A stretch of DNA of 64,000 nt from Streptomyces sp. TLI_146 (GCF_002846415.1 NZ_PJMX01000002.1:124001-188000); one strand, 5' to 3'. Counted from the stretch's first letter, positions 11,686 through 22,069 are shown. Notes: generated by a model not told the origin, from the sequence alone. Numbers and translations: made by a program.

Positions 11686-14600
11686 TCACTGTCCAAGCTC
11701 GTTGTCGATGAAGCTGAAGATGTCGTCGTCGGAGGCGGCGGCGAGCTGGTCCTCGACCTCCAGGCGGGCCCCGGCGGCCGACGGCTCGTCGGACACCTCC
11801 TCCAGGAGGCGCCGCAGCCGGGCCGCGACCAGGGCGCGGGCCGCGGCGTCGTCGGCGAGGGCGCTGCCCGCCAGCGCCTCCTGGAGCCGGTCGAGTTCGG
11901 CGTCCAGCGACACCGGCGCCTGCTCCGGGAGCAGCTCGGCGCGCAGGAACGCCGCGATGGCCGCCGGGGTGGGGTGGTTGAAGACGAGGGTCGCCGGGAG
12001 CTTCAGCCCGGTCGCCGCCCCCAGCCGGTTGCGCAGGGTCACGGCGGCCAGCGAGTCGAAGCCGAGCTCCTGCAGCGGGCGCAGGGCGTCCACCGCCTCG
12101 CTGTCGCTGTGCCCGAGCACCACGGCGGACTCGGCGCGCACCAGGTCGCTCAGCGCCCGCTCCTGGTCGGCCGGGGAGAGCTGGGCCAGCCGCTCGGTGA
12201 GGTCCTGCGCGGCGCCCGTGGAGGCGGCGGTGTCCGGCCCGGCGTCGCTCAGCGCCCGTACGGCCTCGGGCAGTTCGGCCAGCAGCGGGCTGCTCCGTAC
12301 GGCGGTGAAGGCGGGTGCGAACCGCTCCCAGTCCACGTCGGCCACGACCAGGGTGTCCTCGTCGCGGGCCAGGGCGTCGACGAGCGCGCCGACGGCCTGC
12401 CGCGAGGAGAGCGGGGCCAGGCCCCGTCGGCGCAGCTGCGCCAGGCGCTCCTCCTCGGCCTCCGCGTCGTCCAGGCCCGCGCCCGCGTCCGCCCACGGCC
12501 CCCAGGCCACGGACAGGGCGGGCAGTCCGCGTCCGCGCCGCCGGGCGGCGAGCGCGTCCAGGTGGGCGTTGGCGGCCCCGTAGGCGCCCTGGGTGGCGCT
12601 GCCCCACACTCCGGCGAGCGAGGAGAACAGCACGAACGCCTCCAGCTCGGCGTGGGACAGCAGGTCGTCCAGGTGGGTGGCGCCCAGGGTCCGGGTGCGC
12701 AGGGCGTGCTCCAGGCCGTCCGGGCCGAGGTCGCCGAGCGTGGCCGCGTCCAGCTCGCCCGCCGTGTGGACGACGGCGGTCAGCGGGGCGTCGGCGGGCA
12801 CCGAGGCCAGCAGCGCGGCCAGCGCGTCGCGGTCGGCCACGTCGCAGACCGCGATGCTCACCCGCACCCCGGCGGCCGCGAACTCGGCCTCCAGGGCGAC
12901 CTGCTGCGCCGGGTCCGGCTCGCTCTGGGCGGTCAGCAGCAGGTGGTCGGCGCCCAGTTCGGCCAGGCGGCGCGCGGTGTGCGCGCCGATGCCGCGGGTG
13001 CCGCCGGTCACCAGGACCGTGCCGTGCGGCTTCCAGGCGGGCCGCACCGCGGCCGCGGCCAGCGGGGCGCGCACCAGTCGGCGGGCCAGCGTCCCGGCGC
13101 CGCGCACCGCGAGCTGGTCCTCGTCCGCGCCGCCGGCCACCGCCGCGGCCAGCCGGGCCAGCGCCCGGCCGTCCGGGTCGGCGGGCAGGTCGACGAGTCC
13201 GCCCCAGCGGTCGGGGTGCTCCACCGCGGCCGTCCGGCCCAGCGCCCACACCTGGGCCTGCGCGGGGGCGGTGGGCAGGTCGGTGCCCGCGGTGGTGACG
13301 GCGCCCTGGGTGACGGCCCACAGCGGGGCCGGGGTGTCGGCCAGCGCCTGGAGGAGCAGCAGGGTGGCCGCGGTGCCCGTGGTGAGCGCCTCACGTCCGC
13401 CGAACGGCGTCTCGTCGAGGGCCAGCAAGGACACCACACCGGCCGGTGCCTGCCCGGCCGACTCGCCGATCCTGCGGGCGAGTTCGCCGCGGTCCCAGGC
13501 GGCGTCGACGTCCAGGCGCGCCACCTCGGCGCCCTGGAGCTCCAGGGCCCTGGCCGTACGGTCGGCGAGCGCGGCCGCCTGCGCGTGACCCTGCGGGGCC
13601 ACAAGGAGCCAGGTCCCCGAGAGCGGGGCCGGGGTGGCTTCGGCCACCGGCCGCCAGGCGGCCTTGTAGCGCCAGGCGTCGGCCGCCGAGCGGGCCGCCC
13701 GGCCCTTGCGCCAGTCGGCCAGCGCGGGCAGCACCGCGCCCAGCTGCTCCCCGTCGGCCAGGCCCAGAGTGGCCGCGAGGGCGGTGAGGTCGTGGTTCTC
13801 CACGGCCTCCCAGAAGCCGGCCTCCACCGCGTCCGCGGCCTGCGTGGGAGCGGCCGCGGCCTCCACCCAGTAGCGCTTGCGCTGGAAGGGGTAGGTGGGC
13901 AGGTCCACCCGGCGCGGGCGGGCGGGCAGCGGCCAGCGCACCGGCAGACCCCGCACCCAGGCCTCGGCGAGCGAGGTGTTCAGCCGCACCGGGCCGCCCT
14001 CGCCTCGGCGCAGGGTGGCCAGCACCAGGGCCTCGCCCTGCGCCGCGTCGGCGATCTCCTCGACGGCGGCGGCGAGCACCGGGTGCGCGCTCATCTCGAT
14101 GAACGTGGTGTGCCCGGCGTCCAGCAGGGCCTGCACGGCGGGCGCGAAGGAGACGGGGCGGCGGCAGTTCTCGTACCAGTACTCGGCGCCCAGCTCACTG
14201 CCGTCCAGGACGGCGCCGGTGACGGTGGAGTACTGCGGCAGGTCCGCCTTCCTCGGGACGACGAAGTCGAGCGCGGACAGGAGCTGTTCGCGCAGGGGCT
14301 CCACCTTGGGGCTGTGCGAGGCGACCGTGGAGGGCACGATCCTGGCCCGGACGCCTTCGGCGGTGAGCGCCGCGACGAGCTCGTCGAGCGCGTCGTTGTC
14401 ACCGGCGACGGTGAGGGCGGTGGGCCCGTTGACGCCCGCGATCCACAGCCGGCCGTCGTAGGGGGCCAGGTGCGGGGCGAGGGCGTCCTCGGTGATCTGG
14501 AGGGAGGCGACGGCGCCGTGCCCGGTCAGCTCGTCCGCGAAGATCCGCGAGCGGACGACGACGATCCGGGCCGCGTCCTCAAGGGTGAGGGCGCCCGACA

Positions 14601-17600
14601 GGTGGGCGGCGGCGATCTCGCCCTGGGAGTGGCCGACGACGGCGTCGGGGTGGATGCCGTGGGCCTGCCACACCGCCGCCAGCGCGACGTTGACGGCGAA
14701 CAGGACCGGCTGGAGCACCTCGATGCGCTCCAGCGACGGGGCCTCGGGCCCGCCGCGCAGCACGTCCTCGACGCGCCACGGCACGTACCTCTCGATCACG
14801 GCCGCGCAGGCGGCCAGCCGGTCGGCGAAGACCGGGGTGGAGTCGAGCAGGTCCACCGCCATGCCCTGCCACTGCGAGCCCTGGCCGGGCAGCACGAACA
14901 CGGTGCGGCCCCACTCGCGGGCCGTGCCGGTGACCACCTGCGGCGCCGACTCGCCGCGCGCCAGGACGTCCAGGCCGTCCCCGATCACCGCGGCCCGCTG
15001 GGGCAGCGCCGCACGGGTGGTGGCCAGCGCGTGCGCCACATCGGCGCGGCGCAGCTCCGGGCGCAGCGCCAGGTGCGCGGCCAGCTGGCGGGCCTGCTCG
15101 CGCAGTGCGGCCGGGGTCGCGGCGGACAGCGTCAGCGGCGTCCGGGACGCCTCGGCCTCGTCCGGTTCGCCGTCCGCGGCGGCCGCGGGCTCGTCCGGGG
15201 CCTGCTCCAGGATGACGTGCGCGTTGGTGCCGCTGATGCCGAAGGAGGAGACGCCCGCGCGGCGCGGCCGTCCGGTCTCGGGCCACTGCCGGGTCTCGGC
15301 CAGCAGCTCCACCGCGCCCGCGTCCCAGTCGACGATCCGCGAGGGCGTCTCGGCGTGCAGCGTGGAGGGCAGCACCCCGTGCTGGAGCGCCTGCACCATC
15401 TTGATGACGGAGGCGGCGCCGGCGGCGGCCTGGGTGTGGCCGATGTTCGACTTCACCGAGCCCAGCCACAGCGGGTCCTCGCCCGAGCGCTCCTGACCGT
15501 ACGTCGCCTGCAGCGCCTGCGCCTCGATCGGATCGCCGAGCGGGGTGCCGGTGCCGTGCGCCTCCACCGCGTCGACGTCGGCCGGGGTGAGCCGGGCACT
15601 GGCGAGCGCGGCCTTGATGACGCGCTGCTGGGAGGGCCCGTTGGGGGCGGTGAGCCCGTTGGAGGCGCCGTCCTGGTTGACGGCGGAGCCGCGTACGACC
15701 GCGAGGACGTTGTGGCCCAGGCGCCGGGCGTCGGACAGCCGCTCCACGAGCAGCATGCCCGCGCCCTCGGCCCAGCCGGTGCCGTCGGCGTCCGCCGAGA
15801 ACGACCGCGAGCGGCCGGTCGGCGACAGCGCCCGCTGGCGGGAGAACTCGATGAAGGTGAACGGCGACGACAGCACGGTCACGCCGCCCGCCAGGGCCAG
15901 CGAGCACTCGCCCGAACGCAGCGCCTGGATCGCCAGGTGCAGCGCCACCAGCGACGAGGAGCACGCGGTGTCCACCGACACGGCCGGGCCCTCGAAGCCG
16001 AAGGTGTACGAGATGCGGCCCGAGCTGACACTGCCGGTGTTGCCGGTGCCCAGATAGCCTTCCAGGTCGCCGGGCATCTCCGGGAGCCGGCTCACGTAGT
16101 CGTGGTACATGACGCCGGTGAACACCCCGGTGTCGCTGCCGCGCAGCGCCGCCGGGTCGATCCCGGCGCGCTCCAGGGCCTCCCAGGAGGTCTCCAGGAG
16201 CAGCCGCTGCTGCGGGTCCATGGCGAGGGCCTCGCGCGGCGAGATACCGAAGAACTCGGCGTCGAAGTCGGCCACGTCGTGCAGGAACCCGCCCTCGCGG
16301 GTGTACGAGGTGCCGGGGCGGTCCGGGTCCGGGTCGAACAGGTTCGCCACGTCCCAGCCCCGGTCGGCCGGGAACTCGGAGATCGCGTCGGTGCGGCCCA
16401 TGACGAGCTGCCACAGGTCCTCGGGCGAGCGCACCCCGCCCGGGTAGCGGCAGGCCATGCCGACGATGGCGATCGGGTCGTCGGCGTCGCGCGCGGCGGG
16501 TGCCGCGGCGGGCCGGGCGGCCGGGGCCGGGGCCTGCGACGCCTGGAGCTCCTGGAGGAGGTGGTCGGCGACGGCGGTGGCCGACGGGTAGTCGAAGACC
16601 AGCGTCGCGGGCAGCCGCAGGCCGGTCGCCTTGCCGAGCCGGTTGCGCAGTTCGACGGCGGTCAGCGAGTCCAGGCCCAGGTCCTTGAAGCCGCGCCGGG
16701 CGTCGACGCTCGCGGCGCCCTCGAAGCTGAGTACGGCGGCGATCTGGCCGCGTACCAGCTCCAGCAGGATGTCGTGCTGCTCGGCGGCGCTCCGCCCGGC
16801 CAGCTGCTGGGCGAGCGGGGTCGCGGTGGCGGTGGTGGCCGCCCGGCGGGCCGGGATACGCACCAACGACCGCATCAGGTACGGGAGTTCGTCGCCCAGC
16901 GCGCGCAGCGCGCCCGTGTCGAGCGCCACCGGCACGGCGACCGCCGAGTCCAGGGCGAGGGAGGCGTCGAACAGGGCCAGGCCCTGCTCGGGGGCGATCT
17001 CGCGCATACCGGCGCGGGCCAGGCGGGCCTGGTCGGCGGCGCCGAGCTGGGCGGCCATGCCGCCCTGGGCCCAGGGGCCCCAGGCGAGTGAGGTGGCCGT
17101 GAGGCCCTGGGCGCGGCGGTGGGTGGCGAGCGCGTCCAGGAAGGCGTTGCCGGCCGCGTAACTGCCCTGGCCCGCCGTGCCGTAGGTACCGGCGACGGAG
17201 GAGAACAGGACGAACGCCTTGAGGTCCAGGTGGGCGGTGGCCTCGTGCAGGTGCCAGGCGGCGTCGGCCTTGGGCCGCAGCACGTCGGACACCCGCTGCG
17301 GGGTCAGCGCGCCGAAGACGCCGTCGTCCACCACGCCCGCCGCGTGCACCACGGCCTGAAGGGGATGGGCCGCCGGGATCGCGGCCAGCGTCTGCTTCAG
17401 GGCCGCCGGGTCGCTCACGTCGCACGCGGCGAACGTGGCCTCGGCGCCGAGCGCGGCCAGCTCCGCCGCCAGCTCGGCGGCCCCCGGCGCCTGCCCGCCG
17501 CGACGGCTGGTCAGCAGCAGGCGGCGCACGCCGTGTTCGGCGACGAGGTGGCGGGCGACGAGGACGCCCAGGGCGCCGGTGGCGCCGGAGAGCAGGACGG

Positions 17601-20600
17601 TGCCCTGCGGGTCCCAGGCCACCGGCTCCTCCTGCGCCGCGGCGCGCTGAAGCCGCGGGGCGAGCAACTTGCCCTCGCGTACGGCGAGTTGGGGCTCTCC
17701 CGAAGCGACGGCGGCGGCCAGTACGGCGGCCGGGTCGGCGGCACTGTCCTCGTCGAGGTCGACCAGCACGATCCGGCCCGGGTTCTCGGTCTGGGCCGAG
17801 CGCAGCAGACCCCACACCGCGGCGCCCGCCAGATCGGCCACATCCTCGCCGTCGGCGGCCGCGAGAGCCCGGTGGGTGACGGCGACCAGCCGGGCGTCGG
17901 CCGTACGCTCCTCGGCCAGCCACTCCTGGACGGCCGCCAGGGCGCGATGGGTCAGCTCGTGCACCGACTGCGGGGCCCGCGACCCGGGTTCGGCGGTGAA
18001 GCGCACCGCCGCCGCCGAGCCTTCGCGGATGTCCGCGAGCGCGTCGCCGACCTCGGCGTACGCGGGCACGTCCTGCGTGCCCGTCGCGCTCACCGGCACC
18101 CAGCCGAGGGTGAACAGCGCGTCGCGCAGGCCCGGGGCGGCCCCGGCGAGCTGACCGGCGTCGGCGGGCCGCAGCGACAGCGACTCCACCGTCGCGACCG
18201 GCTGACCGGCGACGTCGGCCACGGCCAGCGACACCGAGCCGGGCCCGGTGGGGGCGAGCCGGATACGGGCGGTGGGGGCGCCGGTGGCGTGCAGCCGTAC
18301 GCCGGTGAAGGCGAAGGGGAGCCGGGTCTCGCCCGGGGTGGCGGCGAGCGCGCCCAGTTCGATGGCGTGCAGCGCCGCGTCGAGCAGCGCGGGGTGCAGA
18401 CCGTACCGTGCGGCCTCCTCGCCCTGGGCTTCGTCGAGGGCGACTTCGGCGAAGACCTCGTCGCCGCGCCGCCAGACGGCCTTGAGGCCCTGGAACGCCG
18501 GACCGTACTCGAAGCCCTTGCGGGCCAGCGTCTCGTACCAGCCGTCCAGTTCCACCGGCTCGGCGCCGGACGGCGGCCACACCACCAGCTCCGCCCCCTC
18601 GGCGGGAGCGGTGTCGTCGGCGAGCACACCCGTGGCGTGCCGGGTCCACTCCTGGCCCGCCTCGCCGCCGAGCGCGTCCTCGCCGGACAGCGCCCCGGCC
18701 GCGTCGGCGTCCGGGCGCGAGTGGATGCGCAGCGCGCGCCGCCCCTCGGCGTCCGGGGCGTCGACGACCAACTGCACCTGGCGCCCGCCGGTCGCGGGCA
18801 GCACGAGCGGCGCCTCAAGGGTCAGCTCCTCCACCGCCGCGAGGCCGGTCTCCGCGGCGGCCCGGGCGGCGAGTTCGACCAGTCCGGTGCCGGGGAACAG
18901 GACGGTGCCCAGGACCGCGTGGTCGTTCAGCCACGGCTGGTCGGTGAGCGACAGCCGCCCGCTGAGGACCACGCTGCCGGAGTCCGCCAGGGACATGGTC
19001 ATGCCGAGCAGCGGGTGCCCGGCCGCCGCACCGGCCGAGTCGGCGTCGGAGGGCAGCCAGTACGGCTTGCGCTGGAAGGCGTACGTGGGCAGGCCGACCT
19101 TGCGCGCACCGCGTCCGGCGAACACCGCCTCCCAGTCCACGGCGAAGCCGCGCGCGTGGACGGCGCCCAACGCCTGTGCCAGAGCGGTGGTTTCGGCCCG
19201 GTCGCGGCGCAGCGAGGACACGAACGCGGCGTCCGCGCTGTCGCTGTCCGCGCCGAGAGCGGTGAGGACGGGGTCGGGCCCGAGCTCCAGGAAGGTCAGG
19301 ACGCCCTCGGCCCGCAGGGTGGTGAGGGTGTCGTGGAAGCGGACGGCCTGGCGGATGTGGCGGAGCCAGTAGTCGGGGGTGGTGAGGTCGTCGCCGGAGG
19401 CGGTCCGCCCGGTGAGGTTGGAGACGACGGGGATCTGCGGCGTACGGAAGGTCAGACCGCTCAGGACCTTGCCGAAGTCGTCCAGCATCGGGTCCATGAG
19501 GGGCGAGTGGAAGGCGTGGCTGACCGTGAGACGACGAGTCTTGGCACCCTGCTCGGCCAGGACCGCGGCCGCCTCCACGACGGCTGCCTCGTCGCCGGAG
19601 ATGACGACGGACGCGGGACCGTTGACGGCGGCGACGGCCACCCGGCCGCCGACGGTGGCCAGTGCCTCGGTGACCTGTTCCTCGGTGGCGCGGATGGAGA
19701 TCATGGTGCCGCCGGTGGGGAGGTTGTTCATGAGGCGGGCGCGGGCGGCGATGAGGGTGGTGGCGTCGGGGAGGGTGAGGACACCGGCGACGTGGGCGGC
19801 GACGACTTCGCCGACGGAGTGTCCGGCGAGGTGGGTGGGGTTGAGGCCCCAGGCGGTGGTCTGGCGGTAGAGGGCGGTTTCCAGGGCGAACAGGGTGGTC
19901 TGGGTGAAGACCGTCTGGTCCAGGGCCTGGGCGTGGGGGGTTTCGGGTTCGGCGAACATGAGGTCGCGCAGGGAGGTGGCGTCGACCTCGGCGAGTTCGG
20001 TGGCGAGTTCGGCGTCGAGCAGGGCGAGGGTCTCGTCGAGCGCGTTACGGAAGGCGGGGTGGGTGGCGTAGAGCTCGCGTCCCATTCCGGGGCGCTGGCT
20101 GCCCTGACCGGTGAACAGCACCGCGAGCCCGCCACCGGTGGCCTGTCCGGTGACGAGGCGGGAGTCGTCCTCCCCGGCGGCCAGCGCCGCGAGCGCGGTC
20201 AGCAGCTCGTCACGGTCGGCGGCGGCGATGACCGCGCGGTGCTCCATGGCGTTACGGGTGGTGGCGAGGGAGTAGCCGACCTCCACCGGTCCGAGAGCGG
20301 GGCGCTCGGCCAGGAACTCGCCCAGGCGGGCGGCCTGTCCGCGCAGAGCCTCGGGGCTGCGGGCCGACACGACGACGGGCACGTCCGCCGATGCGGCAGC
20401 GGCGTCCGCTCCGGCCTCGCCGTCCGCCTCGACCCCTTCAGCGGCCTCGGTGCCGGCTTCGGCGGGGCTTTCGAGGAGTACGTGGGCGTTGGTGCCGCTG
20501 ATGCCGAAGGAGGAGACACCGGCGCGGCGCGGCCGTCCGGTCCGCGGCCACTCGCGCGTCTCGTGGAGCAGCTCGACGGCACCGGCCTCCCAGTCGATGT

Positions 20601-21864
20601 ACGGGGAGGGGTTCTGCGCGTGCAGCGTGGAGGGGAGGGTCTTGTGCTGCATGGCCATGACCATCTTGATGACGCCACCGACACCGGCTGCGGCCTGGGT
20701 GTGGCCCAGGTTCGACTTGAGCGAACCGAGCCACAGCGGCTCCTGGCCGTCGCGGCCCCGGCCGTAGGTGGCGAGCAGGGCGTCCGCTTCGATGGGGTCG
20801 CCGAGGCGGGTGCCGGTGCCGTGGGCCTCGACGGCGTCGACGTCGGCGGGGCTGAGCCGGGCGTCGGCGAGCGCGGCCTTGATGACGCGCTGCTGGGAGG
20901 GCCCGTTGGGGGCGGTCAGGCCGTTGGAGGCACCGTCCTGGTTCACCGCCGTGCCGCGTACGACCGCGAGGATGTCGTGGCCCAGGCGCTCAGCGTCCGA
21001 GAGCCGCTCGACGAGCAGCACACCCGCGCCTTCGGCCCAGCCGGTGCCGTCGGCGTCCGCCGAGAACGAGCGGCAGCGCCCGTCCTCGGACAGACCACCC
21101 TGGCGGGAGAACTCCACGAAGGTGCCGGGAGTCGACATGACGGTCACACCACCGGCCAGCGCCACATCGCACTCACCGCGCCGCAGCGCCTGCACCGCCA
21201 GATGCAGCGCCACCAGCGACGAGGAACAAGCGGTGTCCACCGTCACGGCCGGACCCTCGAAGCCGAACGAGTAGGAGACACGGCCCGACAGGACACTGCC
21301 GAGCGTGCCGGTGAGCCGGTGCCCGTCCACGCTCTCGACCGGCCGGTGCAGATGGGGGCCGTAGTCGTGGTACATCACCCCCGCGTAGACGCCGGTGTTG
21401 GAGCCGCGCAGGGCGGCCGGGTCGATCCCGGCCCGCTCGATGGCCTCCCAGGAGGTCTCCAGGAGCAGCCGTTGCTGCGGGTCCATGGCGAGGGCCTCGC
21501 GCGGCGAGATCCCGAAGAACTCCGCGTCGAACTCCGCCGCCTCGTGCAGGAACCCGCCCTGCCGCGTATACGACGTACCAGGCACCGAACGGTCCGGGTT
21601 GTAGATGCCCTCCACATCCCAGCCACGGTCCGAGGGGAACTCGGTGACGGCGTCCTCACCGGCGAGTACGAGGTTCCACAGGCCCTCGGGGGAGGCGACG
21701 CCGCCCGGGTAGCGGCAGGCCATGCCGACGATGGCGATCGGCTCGTGCTCGCGGGCCGTCAGCTCCCGGTTCTGCTGGCGCAGCCGGGCGGTTTCCTTCA
21801 ACGAATCCCGAAGCGCCGCCACCACCGCATCGGCGGATGACGAGTCCTTCGCAGTGGACGCCAT
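11686..21864 (-). CDS. Type I PKS, two extension modules: KS-AT-DH-KR-ACP-KS-AT-KR-ACP
   Basis: The product is 3392 aa. Module A: KS 41-465 (Cys213, His348, His388), AT 580-890 (GHSVG, Ser683; HAFH at 783-786 indicating malonyl-CoA), DH 949-1235 (H982 in HAVLGTVLFP, D1162), KR 1420-1600 (Ser/Tyr1569, VDD at 1512-1514, B-type), ACP Ser1733. Module B: KS 1795-2220 (Cys1968), AT 2320-2640 (GHSQG, Ser2413; VASH at 2514-2517 instead of YASH or HAFH), KR 2948-3125 (Tyr3095; Arg3058 where Lys is usual), ACP Ser3271. Residues 1-40 form an N-terminal docking coil, so an upstream PKS should feed it. Residues 3315-3392 are a C-terminal docking segment for the next protein. The ATG follows GGGAGGG. Predicted output: a trans-enoyl unit, then a beta-hydroxy unit with an alpha-substituent set by AT2. 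Confidence 0.96.
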   Translation of the reverse strand: MASTAKDSSSADAVVAALRDSLKETARLRQQNRELTAREHEPIAIVGMACRYPGGVASPEGLWNLVLAGEDAVTEFPSDRGWDVEGIYNPDRSVPGTSYTRQGGFLHEAAEFDAEFFGISPREALAMDPQQRLLLETSWEAIERAGIDPAALRGSNTGVYAGVMYHDYGPHLHRPVESVDGHRLTGTLGSVLSGRVSYSFGFEGPAVTVDTACSSSLVALHLAVQALRRGECDVALAGGVTVMSTPGTFVEFSRQGGLSEDGRCRSFSADADGTGWAEGAGVLLVERLSDAERLGHDILAVVRGTAVNQDGASNGLTAPNGPSQQRVIKAALADARLSPADVDAVEAHGTGTRLGDPIEADALLATYGRGRDGQEPLWLGSLKSNLGHTQAAAGVGGVIKMVMAMQHKTLPSTLHAQNPSPYIDWEAGAVELLHETREWPRTGRPRRAGVSSFGISGTNAHVLLESPAEAGTEAAEGVEADGEAGADAAAASADVPVVVSARSPEALRGQAARLGEFLAERPALGPVEVGYSLATTRNAMEHRAVIAAADRDELLTALAALAAGEDDSRLVTGQATGGGLAVLFTGQGSQRPGMGRELYATHPAFRNALDETLALLDAELATELAEVDATSLRDLMFAEPETPHAQALDQTVFTQTTLFALETALYRQTTAWGLNPTHLAGHSVGEVVAAHVAGVLTLPDATTLIAARARLMNNLPTGGTMISIRATEEQVTEALATVGGRVAVAAVNGPASVVISGDEAAVVEAAAVLAEQGAKTRRLTVSHAFHSPLMDPMLDDFGKVLSGLTFRTPQIPVVSNLTGRTASGDDLTTPDYWLRHIRQAVRFHDTLTTLRAEGVLTFLELGPDPVLTALGADSDSADAAFVSSLRRDRAETTALAQALGAVHARGFAVDWEAVFAGRGARKVGLPTYAFQRKPYWLPSDADSAGAAAGHPLLGMTMSLADSGSVVLSGRLSLTDQPWLNDHAVLGTVLFPGTGLVELAARAAAETGLAAVEELTLEAPLVLPATGGRQVQLVVDAPDAEGRRALRIHSRPDADAAGALSGEDALGGEAGQEWTRHATGVLADDTAPAEGAELVVWPPSGAEPVELDGWYETLARKGFEYGPAFQGLKAVWRRGDEVFAEVALDEAQGEEAARYGLHPALLDAALHAIELGALAATPGETRLPFAFTGVRLHATGAPTARIRLAPTGPGSVSLAVADVAGQPVATVESLSLRPADAGQLAGAAPGLRDALFTLGWVPVSATGTQDVPAYAEVGDALADIREGSAAAVRFTAEPGSRAPQSVHELTHRALAAVQEWLAEERTADARLVAVTHRALAAADGEDVADLAGAAVWGLLRSAQTENPGRIVLVDLDEDSAADPAAVLAAAVASGEPQLAVREGKLLAPRLQRAAAQEEPVAWDPQGTVLLSGATGALGVLVARHLVAEHGVRRLLLTSRRGGQAPGAAELAAELAALGAEATFAACDVSDPAALKQTLAAIPAAHPLQAVVHAAGVVDDGVFGALTPQRVSDVLRPKADAAWHLHEATAHLDLKAFVLFSSVAGTYGTAGQGSYAAGNAFLDALATHRRAQGLTATSLAWGPWAQGGMAAQLGAADQARLARAGMREIAPEQGLALFDASLALDSAVAVPVALDTGALRALGDELPYLMRSLVRIPARRAATTATATPLAQQLAGRSAAEQHDILLELVRGQIAAVLSFEGAASVDARRGFKDLGLDSLTAVELRNRLGKATGLRLPATLVFDYPSATAVADHLLQELQASQAPAPAARPAAAPAARDADDPIAIVGMACRYPGGVRSPEDLWQLVMGRTDAISEFPADRGWDVANLFDPDPDRPGTSYTREGGFLHDVADFDAEFFGISPREALAMDPQQRLLLETSWEALERAGIDPAALRGSDTGVFTGVMYHDYVSRLPEMPGDLEGYLGTGNTGSVSSGRISYTFGFEGPAVSVDTACSSSLVALHLAIQALRSGECSLALAGGVTVLSSPFTFIEFSRQRALSPTGRSRSFSADADGTGWAEGAGMLLVERLSDARRLGHNVLAVVRGSAVNQDGASNGLTAPNGPSQQRVIKAALASARLTPADVDAVEAHGTGTPLGDPIEAQALQATYGQERSGEDPLWLGSVKSNIGHTQAAAGAASVIKMVQALQHGVLPSTLHAETPSRIVDWDAGAVELLAETRQWPETGRPRRAGVSSFGISGTNAHVILEQAPDEPAAAADGEPDEAEASRTPLTLSAATPAALREQARQLAAHLALRPELRRADVAHALATTRAALPQRAAVIGDGLDVLARGESAPQVVTGTAREWGRTVFVLPGQGSQWQGMAVDLLDSTPVFADRLAACAAVIERYVPWRVEDVLRGGPEAPSLERIEVLQPVLFAVNVALAAVWQAHGIHPDAVVGHSQGEIAAAHLSGALTLEDAARIVVVRSRIFADELTGHGAVASLQITEDALAPHLAPYDGRLWIAGVNGPTALTVAGDNDALDELVAALTAEGVRARIVPSTVASHSPKVEPLREQLLSALDFVVPRKADLPQYSTVTGAVLDGSELGAEYWYENCRRPVSFAPAVQALLDAGHTTFIEMSAHPVLAAAVEEIADAAQGEALVLATLRRGEGGPVRLNTSLAEAWVRGLPVRWPLPARPRRVDLPTYPFQRKRYWVEAAAAPTQAADAVEAGFWEAVENHDLTALAATLGLADGEQLGAVLPALADWRKGRAARSAADAWRYKAAWRPVAEATPAPLSGTWLLVAPQGHAQAAALADRTARALELQGAEVARLDVDAAWDRGELARRIGESAGQAPAGVVSLLALDETPFGGREALTTGTAATLLLLQALADTPAPLWAVTQGAVTTAGTDLPTAPAQAQVWALGRTAAVEHPDRWGGLVDLPADPDGRALARLAAAVAGGADEDQLAVRGAGTLARRLVRAPLAAAAVRPAWKPHGTVLVTGGTRGIGAHTARRLAELGADHLLLTAQSEPDPAQQVALEAEFAAAGVRVSIAVCDVADRDALAALLASVPADAPLTAVVHTAGELDAATLGDLGPDGLEHALRTRTLGATHLDDLLSHAELEAFVLFSSLAGVWGSATQGAYGAANAHLDALAARRRGRGLPALSVAWGPWADAGAGLDDAEAEEERLAQLRRRGLAPLSSRQAVGALVDALARDEDTLVVADVDWERFAPAFTAVRSSPLLAELPEAVRALSDAGPDTAASTGAAQDLTERLAQLSPADQERALSDLVRAESAVVLGHSDSEAVDALRPLQELGFDSLAAVTLRNRLGAATGLKLPATLVFNHPTPAAIAAFLRAELLPEQAPVSLDAELDRLQEALAGSALADDAAARALVAARLRRLLEEVSDEPSAAGARLEVEDQLAAASDDDIFSFIDNELGQ

Positions 21865-21974
21865 TGATCTGCCCTCCCTGTCGTGCGCGGGCTCTCGCCG
21901 AGCGCTTTCAAGATCCGTGTTCGTGTGATGTGTCGGGTTGCGGGCGGCCGGTGACGGACCGGCCGCGCGCGGAA

Positions 21975-22052
21975 GGCCCCGGACCCCGTGGCGTGGTGGC
22001 CGGGGTCCGGGGCCGGTCCGGGGCCGCCCGGGGCCCGGCGGTACCGGGCGGC
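21975..22052. other. Two tandem hairpins between the dehydrogenase and PKS genes
   Basis: Arms 21975-21988/22001-22014 form a perfect 14-bp stem, and arms 22023-22031/22044-22052 form a perfect 9-bp stem. They fill most of the 205-bp gap in an otherwise tightly packed leftward operon. They could attenuate read-through or stabilise a processed PKS mRNA. No T-run follows on the minus strand. Confidence 0.5.
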
Positions 22053-22069
22053 CGGGGGCGCGGGGCGCC

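Noticed and set aside
12500..13050. Arg3058 at the usual Lys position of KR2 as an inactivating change
   Set aside because: The change is conservative, and Ser, Tyr3095 and Asn are all present, so I treat KR2 as probably active.
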